Positions 1 to 5,623 of a DNA stretch of 5,623 nucleotides are shown piece by piece. A program made the position numbers and the translations under genes. Every line of letters begins with the position of its first letter. Positions within the stretch are counted from its first letter, which is position 1. Source of the DNA: Pseudomonadota bacterium (lineage in GTDB: Bacteria; Pseudomonadota; Gammaproteobacteria; Xanthomonadales; Xanthomonadaceae). The DNA lies in NCBI GenBank assembly GCA_023457475.1, contig JAEWLO010000370.1, positions 1 through 5,623 on the forward strand, read 5' to 3'. Under the pieces are notes generated by a model. The model ran no database searches. It was given only the letters and a program-made list of their open reading frames with translations, and was not told the origin of the DNA.

Positions 1-885
1 TCCCTGGGCCATGAGCCGGAGCAGGAAGAAAGCGACGACGGCCTGCCGGCATTCGAACGCGTCGAACACACCCGCGGCCGGTTGCATGCCGGTCACACCG
101 CGATCAAGCGGCTGGTGAACGTTGACCAGAAGCCGATCGGTCGCACGCCTCGTTCCAACCTGGCCACGTACACCGGACTGTTCGACGCGGTACGCAAGCT
201 GTTTGCCGGCACGCGCATGGCCAAGGCCCGCCGCTACAGTGCCGGGCGTTTCTCGTTCAACGTGGCGCAGGGCCGTTGCCCGACCTGCGAAGGCGAGGGC
301 TTCGTGCACGTGGAACTGCTGTTCATGCCCAGCGTGTACGCACCGTGTCCCACCTGCCACGGTCAGCGCTACAACGAGAAGACGCTGGAAGTGCAGTGGA
401 ACGGGCGCAACATCGCGGAGGTGCTGGCGATGACCGTGGAGGAGGCACTGGCCTTCTTCAAGGAAGAAGCCGCCATCCAGCGTCCGTTGCATCTGCTGCG
501 GGACATCGGGCTCGGTTACCTGCGCCTGGGTCAGCCCGCCACCGAACTCTCGGGCGGTGAAGCGCAGCGCATCAAACTGGCGGCGGAGCTTCAGCGCAGC
601 CAGCACGGCAACACGCTGTATGTGCTGGACGAACCCACCACCGGGTTGCATCCGCTGGATGTGGACCGGTTGATGGTGCAGCTGCATGGGCTGGTGGACG
701 CCGGCAACACCGTGGTCGTGGTGGAGCACGATCTGCGCGTGGTGGCGGGCGCGGACTGGGTGATCGACGTTGGCCCCGGCGCGGGCGAGGAGGGTGGGCT
801 GATCGTCGCGCAGGGCACGCCGGCGCAGGTAAGCCGCAGCGCCGCCGGCGCAACCGCGGCCTACCTTCGGCGCGTGTTCGCGTGA
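1..885 (+). CDS. uvrA: UvrA-family excinuclease ABC subunit A, C-terminal part (5' end outside window; probably UvrA2-like class)
   Basis: The reading frame is open from the first base and stops at TGA 883-885, giving 294 residues; the true start lies upstream. UvrA is the DNA-damage sensor of nucleotide excision repair, a cytoplasmic dimeric ABC ATPase that loads UvrB. Counting from the first codon, visible hallmarks are GRTPRSN (47-53), a zinc finger C-X2-C-X19-C-X2-C (Cys93, 96, 116, 119), the ABC signature LSGGE (183-187), Walker B LYVLDEPTTGLHP (206-218, Asp210/Glu211) and the H-loop His243. All key residues seen are intact. The segment before GRTPRSN is acidic, and the forms IKLAAELQR after the signature and TGLHPLDVDRL after Walker B resemble the second UvrA class (UvrA2/DrrC-like) more than canonical UvrA, which usually reads TGLHF. 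UvrA2 proteins are linked to DNA-damage or drug tolerance rather than being essential for repair. Family assignment is firm; subclass is inferred. No nearby gene shares its function. Confidence 0.95.
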   Translation, partial: SLGHEPEQEESDDGLPAFERVEHTRGRLHAGHTAIKRLVNVDQKPIGRTPRSNLATYTGLFDAVRKLFAGTRMAKARRYSAGRFSFNVAQGRCPTCEGEGFVHVELLFMPSVYAPCPTCHGQRYNEKTLEVQWNGRNIAEVLAMTVEEALAFFKEEAAIQRPLHLLRDIGLGYLRLGQPATELSGGEAQRIKLAAELQRSQHGNTLYVLDEPTTGLHPLDVDRLMVQLHGLVDAGNTVVVVEHDLRVVAGADWVIDVGPGAGEEGGLIVAQGTPAQVSRSAAGATAAYLRRVFA

Positions 886-895
886 GCCGCGCCGC

Positions 896-3253
896 TCAGT
901 AGACGTCGCGGCGGTAGCGGCCTTCGCCCAGCAGTGCGTCCACGGCGTCTTCGCCCAGGATCTGCCGCAAGGCCAGGTCGACGCCCTCGGCCATGCCGTG
1001 CAGCGAGCCGCAGACGTACACGCTGCCGCCCATCGTCACCCAGTCCCGCACGGCCTGCGGCGCGGCCAGCAGGCGGTGCTGCACGTAGCCGCCGCCGTCG
1101 GTGTCGCGCGAGAATGCCAGGTCCACGCGTCGCAGGTGGCCTTCGCGTTGCCAGGCCTCGATCTCGTCGCGGTACAGATGGTCGTGCGCGGCGGTGCGTT
1201 CACCGAACACCAGCCAGTGGCCAGGGTCGCCCTGTGCGGCGGCTTCGCGCAGCAGGCTGCGCAGCCCGGCGATGCCGGTCCCATTGCCGATCAGCAGCAT
1301 CGGCGCGTGTTCGGGGAAGCGATGGAATCCGGTATTGCGACGTATCCGTGCCTGCACCGGCGTGCCTTCCGCGGCATGCAGGCACAGCCAGCCTGAGCCC
1401 AGTCCGGGCCGCCCGTCCGGCAGATGGGTGAGACGGATCACCAGTTGCAGGTGGTCGTCCTGTGCAGCCGAAGCAATGGAATACTCGCGATGCGGGGCTT
1501 CCAGCGCACTGCCCGCAGGGGCATCGGCGTGGCCGGGCAGCACCTGCAGGATGTCGCCCGCCTGCCAGGTGGCATGCGCGGGGATGGCCAGGCTGACTTC
1601 CCAGATGGCACCGGCGGCGCTGCCGGGATTGAGCAGGCGGCGCGCGTGCAGCGTCCAGGCCTGCATCGGGCTCTGCACCGGCAGCGGGGCGGCGTCCTCG
1701 ATGCCGCTGATTGCGCCGAGCTGCTGTTGCCAGCGTGCCAAGGCCGCAGCGTCGTCACGGTCCACCTCCACCGTCGGGAACAGGCGCTGCGCGCCCTGCT
1801 CGACCAGCCAGCCGTCCATCGCACGCGAGAATCCGCAGAAGCGCGCATATTCGCCATCGCCCAGGCCGAGGAGGACGTAGTTCAACCCCTCAAGCGACAG
1901 CGACCGGGTCATCATGCGGCGCTCGAACACGCGCGCGGCATCCGGTGCTTCGCCATCGCCGAACGTGCTGATCACGAACAGGGCGTTGTCGGCGCGCTGC
2001 AGGCAGGTCGCGTCCAGTTGCCCCAGCGGGCGCACCTGCACCGCGAGGCCGGCGGCCTGCAGCTGGGCGGCTGCCCGCCACGCCAGCTGCTCGGCAAAGC
2101 CGCTCTGGCTGGCGAAGGCCACCAGCCACGGGGTCTGCCCTGCGGCCGGCATGCCGACCGGCAGGCGCGAAGCGCGCACCTCGCGCTTCCTGCGCCGGCG
2201 GTCCAGGTACAGCATCCAGCCGGTGATGAAGAACACCAGCATGCAGAGGCTGGAGACCATCACGATCACCCGCCCGGTCAGGCCGAAGAAGCTGCCCGAG
2301 TGCAGGGCGAACATGCTCGCCACCACCTTGCCGCCGGCGTCCTTGGCCGCATACGGTTCGTAGGCCAGACGAACGCCGCTGGCGGGATCGATCTGCACGA
2401 TGTCCTGCGCGCGGTCATGCGCGGCCGAACCGCCCCGCACGCGCGCGGTCAGCGGCGCGCCGGGTTTGGCCGGGAAGCGCAGGTCGAGGGTGCCGCGGCG
2501 TACGCCGTCCAGTGCATACAGCGTGGCCTGGACCTTCTCCACGTCCAGCGCACCCGGACCGGCCTTGGGTACCTGCTCGCTGGAGGCCCCTACCAGCAGA
2601 TGTGTGACACTGCTGCGGTACCAGCCGAACGACCACCACAACCCGGTCAGCGCGATCATCAGGTACACCAGCAACACCCAGGTGCCCACCACCGAGTGCA
2701 GGCTCCACAGGAAGCTGCGCCCGCTGCGCGACCATTCCACCGCCAGCCAGGTGCGCCAGTGCCACCAGCGCCGTGGCCAGCGCAGGTACAGCCCCGAAAG
2801 GCAGAAGAACACCAGCACGATGGCACACGTGCCGGTCACCAGCCGGCCGCGGTCACCCGCGACCAGCCGGCGGTGCAGGTCCTCGACGAAGGCGAAGAAG
2901 CCCGTGCCGCGCAACGTGGTGAGCTGCTCGCCGGTGTACGGATCGAAGTAGCGCCAGTGTTTCTGGCCGCCTTCGAAACGCGCCATCGAGAGGCGCTGAC
3001 CGGTTGCATCGAGCTGCAGCCGCTGCAGCGGACGGGTCTGGCCTTCCTCCAGCATCGGCAGCAGCGTACTCAGGGGCAGCGGCTGCGCCCCGTTCTCATG
3101 CTGCTGCGCCACCTGTGCGAAGCCGGGATTGACCGCGCGCAGGATCTCGTCCTCGAACGACATCGTGGCACCGGTCAGGCCCATCAGGGCCAACACGGTG
3201 CCGGCGGTGATGCCCAGCAGCCAGTGCAGCTGGAACAGAAGCGACTTCAACAT
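896..3253 (-). CDS. PepSY-TM / flavodoxin / FAD-NAD(P)H reductase fusion, predicted inner-membrane ferric-siderophore reductase
   Basis: 785 residues, ATG start at 3253-3251 with GGGAG 8 nt upstream. Residues 1-352 form a PepSY membrane domain with four likely helices (about 12-33, 139-157, 185-208, 326-350) and two periplasmic segments; histidines 10, 126, 186 and 318 match the conserved positions that bind two haems in PepSY reductases such as FoxB. Residues 376-515 are flavodoxin-like, with an FMN-phosphate loop ASQSGFAE (380-387), STFGDGEAP (429-437) and LGLGDGEYARF (462-472). Residues 530-785 are a CysJ-like reductase: FAD motif REYSIAS (589-595), GLGSGWL (617-623), nucleotide-binding IGNGTGIAGLRS (655-666), FGERTAAHDHLYRDE (683-697), YVCGS (746-750) and C-terminal GRYRRDVY. 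The inferred electron path is NAD(P)H to FAD, FMN, membrane haems and periplasmic Fe(III) chelate. It follows the TonB receptor by 35 bp, probably in one transcript. Domain calls are strong; the iron substrate is inferred from PepSY relatives and the neighbour. Automatic annotation may call it sulfite reductase flavoprotein, which its membrane domain argues against. Confidence 0.93.
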   Translation of the reverse strand: MLKSLLFQLHWLLGITAGTVLALMGLTGATMSFEDEILRAVNPGFAQVAQQHENGAQPLPLSTLLPMLEEGQTRPLQRLQLDATGQRLSMARFEGGQKHWRYFDPYTGEQLTTLRGTGFFAFVEDLHRRLVAGDRGRLVTGTCAIVLVFFCLSGLYLRWPRRWWHWRTWLAVEWSRSGRSFLWSLHSVVGTWVLLVYLMIALTGLWWSFGWYRSSVTHLLVGASSEQVPKAGPGALDVEKVQATLYALDGVRRGTLDLRFPAKPGAPLTARVRGGSAAHDRAQDIVQIDPASGVRLAYEPYAAKDAGGKVVASMFALHSGSFFGLTGRVIVMVSSLCMLVFFITGWMLYLDRRRRKREVRASRLPVGMPAAGQTPWLVAFASQSGFAEQLAWRAAAQLQAAGLAVQVRPLGQLDATCLQRADNALFVISTFGDGEAPDAARVFERRMMTRSLSLEGLNYVLLGLGDGEYARFCGFSRAMDGWLVEQGAQRLFPTVEVDRDDAAALARWQQQLGAISGIEDAAPLPVQSPMQAWTLHARRLLNPGSAAGAIWEVSLAIPAHATWQAGDILQVLPGHADAPAGSALEAPHREYSIASAAQDDHLQLVIRLTHLPDGRPGLGSGWLCLHAAEGTPVQARIRRNTGFHRFPEHAPMLLIGNGTGIAGLRSLLREAAAQGDPGHWLVFGERTAAHDHLYRDEIEAWQREGHLRRVDLAFSRDTDGGGYVQHRLLAAPQAVRDWVTMGGSVYVCGSLHGMAEGVDLALRQILGEDAVDALLGEGRYRRDVY

Positions 3254-3261
3254 GCGGCGGG

Positions 3262-3266
3262 CTCCC
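3262..3266 (-). promoter_or_regulatory. Ribosome binding site of the PepSY reductase gene
   Basis: On the minus strand GGGAG lies 8 nt before the ATG at 3253. It sits in the 35-bp gap after the receptor stop codon (TGA, 3291-3289). The gap contains no promoter-like sequence or terminator that I can see, which supports co-transcription of receptor and reductase. Confidence 0.6.
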
Positions 3267-3288
3267 GGCGGCGGCTACGGAGAGGGGG

Positions 3289-5388
3289 TCAGAAATCGAG
3301 CTGGTAGCCCACGGTGACCGTGCGCCCGCGCCCGGCGAAGTAGCGGTCCGGCTCGATCAGCGCGCTCTGCGAGTAGTAGGTGATGTACTGGCGGTCGAAC
3401 AGGTTGGCCACGCCGACCTGCACGCTGCCCCGGGCAAACTTGTATTCGGCAGCCAGGTTGAACAGCGCATAGCCCTGGAACTGCTTGGCGGCTTCGTCGA
3501 AGGTGCGGTTGAATGCGTACTGGCCCTGCACGAAGGTGGAGAAGGCCGGCGTCCACTGCGCGCTCCAGGTGGCGATGGCGCGGTTGGGCGCGATGTTCAG
3601 GCCATCCAGGCGCGCGTCGAGACGGCTGTCGCCGTCGCTGTCGTAACGACCGCGCGTCCAGGCATAGGACAGGCCGAGCGTGTGCGCGTCATTGGCCCGG
3701 TAACGCACGCTGGCATCCAGACCTTCGATCTGGGTCTTCTCGCGGGCCATCTGGAACGCGCCGTCCACCGAAATGATGCGGGTACCCAGGTCCGAACGCG
3801 ACTGGAACACCGCCGCTTCGGCGTCCCACGCACCGGTACGCAGACGCGCACCGAGTTCGCTGTTGCGGGTGAGCACGGGCTCCAGGGCGTTGAGGTCGGC
3901 CACCGAGGTGCCGGGCGTGTTGATGGAGCGCAGCACGCGGCCGACATCGGGCATGCCGAAGCCTTCGGAGTAGCTGCCAAATACGTTGAAACCGTCGACC
4001 GGGGCGAACACCAGCCCGGCGTTGTACAGGGTTTCGCCAAAGCGCAGTTTGCCGCCCTGCACGTTGACCCGGTTGTAGCGGTACAGCGTCTGGTAACTGT
4101 CGATGCGCAGCGTGGCCTCTTCGCGACGGATGCCGCCCTGCGCGGTGAGCGTGGGCAGCAATGTGTATTCGGCCTGCACGAAGCCGGCGGCATTGCGGAA
4201 TTCCGAGTTCGGCACGTAGGTGCGACCGGTGCCGTACAGGTCCTGCTTGCCGCTGTCCTGCAACAGGTCGATGCCGCCGGTCATCTTGAGCTTGCCGTCG
4301 ACCAGATCGTCACGACCGAGGCTGGTCTTGGCTCCCCACTTGGAGGCCACCGAACGCGACTGGTCGTACAGCGTGCCGACCGGGGCGATCAGCGGATCCT
4401 GGAAGGTCGACGAGCGGTCGCCCCCGAACAGGCCTTCGAACTCCTGGTTGAACACCATTGCCCGCAGTTCCATCCCCGCCAGGTTGTGGTGGGTGTAGGC
4501 CAGCCCCGTGGTCCATACATCGTTCCACGGCGGCGTGCCCGGCGGGGTGCCGCGCGCCGAGGTGGTGGGCAGGCCGGTGCTGCGGTTGCCGGAGACGGTG
4601 AGGTACTCGGCCTTGGATTTGATGCGGTAGCGGTTGGAGCTGAACTGCAGTTCCTGGTTGTCGTCGATCCAATAACCGAGCTTGGCGTGCAGGTCGTAGG
4701 CGCGGGTGGCCATCAGGTCGCCCTGGGTGGTGTCGGTGCCGATCGCGGTGCCGTCGCCGTCCAGCCACAGCCCCTGGTCTTCGTAGCCGACGCCCAGCAG
4801 GTAATCCCATCGGCCGGTACTGCCACTGATCCGGTAATCGGCGCGGTAGCTGGTGGTTTCCGCGCTCAACCCGCTGGTCGGAACCGTGGTCTGTACGCCC
4901 ACATGCTGGTTGAGCTCGCCCGGCTCCGGACGTCGGGTAATGAGGTTGATGGTGCCGCCGGTCGCGCCCAGGCCGTTCATCGCGTTGGCCCCCTGGATCA
5001 CTTCGATCCGCTCGACCATGGCGTAGTCGATGGTGTGCGCCTCGCGGCCGGTCGGACGCAGCGGATTGGACTGCGGAATGCCGTCCACGAGGATCAGCGG
5101 GGTGCGCCCACGCAGGGTTTCGCCGCTGCCGTTCATCTTGCCGCGGCTGGGCGTATACGACGGCAGCAGGCTGGACAGCACGTCCGAGGAGTTGCCGCTG
5201 ATGCGCAGCTGCTGCTCGATGGCCTGGCGGTCGATGATGACCACGGTCTGCGGGGCGGTGTCCGCGCTCTGGTTCGTGCGCGAAGCACTCACGGTGACCG
5301 TGTCGAGCGTGCGTGGCTCGTTCTGCTGGGCGAGGGCGGGGGTAGAAACAAGCGCGGTCAGGCCGACCGCGAGGGGCGAAATGCGCAT
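3289..5388 (-). CDS. TonB-dependent siderophore receptor (outer membrane)
   Basis: 699 residues from ATG 5388-5386. A GTG six bases upstream (5394) would add two residues, but the ribosome binding site AAGGA (5400-5396) is 7 nt from the ATG and only 1 nt from the GTG, so the ATG is preferred. Residues 1-20 form a signal peptide ending ALA before QQ. A TonB box-like stretch, DTVTV (29-33), follows at once, so there is no N-terminal FecA-type signalling domain. The plug covers about 44-155, with RGRTPLILVDGIPQSN (93-108), the VERIEVIQGANAMNG segment (125-139) and GATGGTINLITRRP (141-154). The rest is a beta-barrel with a NLFDRQY motif (662-668) and a terminal GYQLDF whose last Phe suits BAM-dependent insertion. 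Length is typical of siderophore receptors. The barrel, including SYSEGFGMPDVGRVLR (472-487) and the FAGRGRT end (684-690), reminds me of the aerobactin/rhizobactin (IutA/RhtA) group, but the ligand is not established. It imports a ferric chelate using TonB-ExbB-ExbD energy, and heads an operon with the reductase. Confidence 0.95.
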   Translation of the reverse strand: MRISPLAVGLTALVSTPALAQQNEPRTLDTVTVSASRTNQSADTAPQTVVIIDRQAIEQQLRISGNSSDVLSSLLPSYTPSRGKMNGSGETLRGRTPLILVDGIPQSNPLRPTGREAHTIDYAMVERIEVIQGANAMNGLGATGGTINLITRRPEPGELNQHVGVQTTVPTSGLSAETTSYRADYRISGSTGRWDYLLGVGYEDQGLWLDGDGTAIGTDTTQGDLMATRAYDLHAKLGYWIDDNQELQFSSNRYRIKSKAEYLTVSGNRSTGLPTTSARGTPPGTPPWNDVWTTGLAYTHHNLAGMELRAMVFNQEFEGLFGGDRSSTFQDPLIAPVGTLYDQSRSVASKWGAKTSLGRDDLVDGKLKMTGGIDLLQDSGKQDLYGTGRTYVPNSEFRNAAGFVQAEYTLLPTLTAQGGIRREEATLRIDSYQTLYRYNRVNVQGGKLRFGETLYNAGLVFAPVDGFNVFGSYSEGFGMPDVGRVLRSINTPGTSVADLNALEPVLTRNSELGARLRTGAWDAEAAVFQSRSDLGTRIISVDGAFQMAREKTQIEGLDASVRYRANDAHTLGLSYAWTRGRYDSDGDSRLDARLDGLNIAPNRAIATWSAQWTPAFSTFVQGQYAFNRTFDEAAKQFQGYALFNLAAEYKFARGSVQVGVANLFDRQYITYYSQSALIEPDRYFAGRGRTVTVGYQLDF

Positions 5389-5391
5389 GGA

Positions 5392-5415
5392 CACGTCCTT
5401 GGAGCATTGGACGTG
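5392..5415 (-). promoter_or_regulatory. Inverted repeat / RNA hairpin containing the receptor's Shine-Dalgarno sequence
   Basis: On the minus strand CACGTCC (5415-5409) and GGACGTG (5398-5392) are perfect 7-bp inverted repeats separated by 10 nt (AATGCTCCAA). The stem can extend by one G-U pair outward. In the mRNA leader this hairpin would end 3 nt before the ATG and would hold the GGA of the Shine-Dalgarno sequence in its stem. The pairing is read directly from the sequence; a regulatory role is inferred. It could instead be a protein-binding DNA palindrome. Confidence 0.5.
5396..5400 (-). promoter_or_regulatory. Ribosome binding site of the TonB-dependent receptor (decides the ATG start)
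   Basis: AAGGA on the minus strand lies 7 nt before ATG 5388 but only 1 nt before the alternative GTG at 5394, so it supports the ATG. Its last three bases fall within the stem of the 5392-5415 hairpin. Confidence 0.65.
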
Positions 5416-5431
5416 CAGAGCCAGCCCAACA

Positions 5432-5456
5432 GCGAATGAGAATGAATCTCGTCATT
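5432..5456. promoter_or_regulatory. Fur-box-like operator
   Basis: The stretch contains AATGA at 5435-5439 and its inverted partner TCATT at 5452-5456, with GAGA/TCTC inside (5438-5441 and 5447-5450). Against the 19-bp consensus GATAATGATAATCATTATC, I count 13 of 19 matches at 5432-5450 on the plus strand and 13 of 19 at 5438-5456 on the minus strand. The two registers are offset by 6 bp, as expected for overlapping Fur dimers. It is markedly AT-richer than its surroundings and lies over the -10 region and predicted start site of the receptor promoter, a standard position for repression by Fe(II)-Fur. Confidence 0.7.
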
Positions 5457-5482
5457 GTTGAAGCCCGGTAGGCTCAGGTCAA
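5454..5482 (-). promoter_or_regulatory. Predicted sigma70-type promoter of the receptor-reductase operon
   Basis: On the minus strand TTGACC (5482-5477) matches the -35 consensus at 5 of 6 positions and AACAAT (5459-5454) matches the -10 consensus at 4 of 6, with an ideal 17-bp spacer. Transcription would start near 5447, giving a leader of about 59 nt. The -10 element overlaps the Fur-like operator. The -10 match is modest, so support comes mainly from spacing, position and the operator. Confidence 0.55.
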
Positions 5483-5484
5483 GA

Positions 5485-5494
5485 CCCGATCGGG
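5485..5494. repeat. 10-bp perfect palindrome CCCGATCGGG
   Basis: A perfect 10-bp palindrome lies 2 bp upstream of the predicted -35 element and 19 bp after the tlpA-like stop codon. It has no unpaired loop and no following T tract, so it is a poor terminator. It could be an activator site, or chance in GC-rich DNA. Confidence 0.25.
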
Positions 5495-5513
5495 GAATCG
5501 CGGCGCGGCTGCC

Positions 5514-5623
5514 TCAACGTGCGGACGCAGCCCAGCGCTCGATCTCGCCGGCAACGAACGGCCCCAGCTTCTGCTTCACGATGCGCCCCCGCGCATCCAC
5601 CAGCACGGTATAGGGCAGAAGGC
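5514..5623 (-). CDS. TlpA/ResA-like thioredoxin-fold protein, C-terminal 35 codons (5' end outside window)
   Basis: On the minus strand a frame is open from the right edge to TGA (5516-5514) and encodes 35 complete residues: LLPYTVLVDARGRIVKQ, then KLGPFVAGEIERWAASAR. It has the form of the C-terminal end of the TlpA/ResA/DsbE family: the cis-proline region (LPYT), the beta-strand TVLVD, a hairpin turn at ARGRIV, a K-x-G-P step and a final amphipathic helix. Such proteins are usually exported thiol-disulfide oxidoreductases with a CxxC motif, which would lie upstream of this fragment, so neither the active site nor export can be checked here. It runs in the same direction as the receptor gene but ends 126 bp before that gene's ATG, with an apparent independent promoter in between, so a shared function with the iron genes is not implied. 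Assignment rests on a short stretch. Confidence 0.7.
   Translation of the reverse strand, partial: LLPYTVLVDARGRIVKQKLGPFVAGEIERWAASAR

Noticed and set aside
890..913. Possible terminator hairpin between the convergent genes (CGCCGC with GCGGCG)
   Set aside because: Only a 6-bp stem with a 12-nt loop, lying partly inside the reductase coding region and with no T tract on either strand.
896..1709. Sulfite reductase flavoprotein (CysJ) as the function of the minus-strand fusion
   Set aside because: The similarity covers only the reductase half. The PepSY membrane domain, the shortened linker, the absence of a cysI-like gene and the TonB receptor neighbour point to iron reduction instead.
1424..3307. 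Plus-strand open frame of 627 codons opposite the reductase gene
   Set aside because: It is antisense to a gene with unmistakable domains. Its translation is a low-complexity mix rich in Arg, Ala, Gln, His and Gly with no family motif, as expected for a shadow frame in GC-rich DNA.
3289..5388. FecA-type transducer receptor signalling to an ECF sigma factor
   Set aside because: Only about eight residues separate the signal peptide from the TonB box, so there is no room for the N-terminal signalling domain. No sigma or anti-sigma gene is in the window.
3682..5439. Plus-strand open frame of 585 codons opposite the TonB receptor
   Set aside because: Same reason: antisense to a clear receptor, composition dominated by Gly, Ala, Val, Arg and His, no recognisable domain, and it runs through the receptor's promoter region.
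4310..5455. Minus-strand open frame of 381 codons overlapping the receptor in another frame
   Set aside because: Its translation is very rich in Arg, Pro, Ala and His without motifs, and it begins upstream within the Fur-like operator. It is a frame-shifted shadow of the receptor.
1..5623. Mobile element, CRISPR array, tRNA or rRNA
   Set aside because: No transposase or integrase, direct-repeat array, target duplications, tRNA-like cloverleaf or rRNA sequence was seen on either strand. Base composition is even apart from the short operator region.

Overview
The window is GC-rich throughout (roughly two thirds G+C by eye) and protein-dense. It looks like chromosomal DNA of a gammaproteobacterium of the Xanthomonadaceae type (Stenotrophomonas, Xanthomonas or a relative). 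That assignment is an inference from base composition, codon use and gene style; no rRNA or other marker gene is present to confirm it.

Layout, left to right. (1) Positions 1-885, plus strand: the C-terminal 294 residues of a UvrA-family DNA-repair ATPase, probably the UvrA2-like paralogue class; its start lies outside the window. (2) Positions 896-3253, minus strand: a 785-residue fusion protein. A four-helix PepSY membrane domain with conserved histidines is followed by a flavodoxin domain and a ferredoxin-reductase-like FAD/NADPH module, making a predicted self-contained inner-membrane ferric-siderophore reductase. It converges on the uvrA-like gene with only 10 bp between the two stop codons. 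(3) Positions 3289-5388, minus strand: a 699-residue TonB-dependent outer-membrane receptor with signal peptide, TonB box, plug and barrel, resembling siderophore receptors. (4) Positions 5389-5513: a compact regulatory region holding a sigma70-like promoter, a Fur-box-like operator over its -10 region and start site, and a hairpin that includes the receptor's ribosome binding site. (5) Positions 5514-5623, minus strand: the last 35 codons of a TlpA/ResA-like thioredoxin-fold protein, entering from beyond the right edge.

The receptor and the reductase lie on the same strand with a 35-bp gap and read as a two-gene iron-acquisition operon transcribed from right to left. The receptor would bring a ferric chelate across the outer membrane. 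The reductase would pass electrons from cytoplasmic NAD(P)H through FAD, FMN and membrane haems to reduce and release the iron. The Fur-like operator implies induction under iron limitation. The hairpin over the receptor's ribosome binding site suggests a possible second, translational layer of control. The uvrA-like and tlpA-like genes are probably unrelated neighbours.

I found no tRNA, rRNA, CRISPR array, insertion sequence or attachment site. There is no gene-free stretch longer than about 125 bp.
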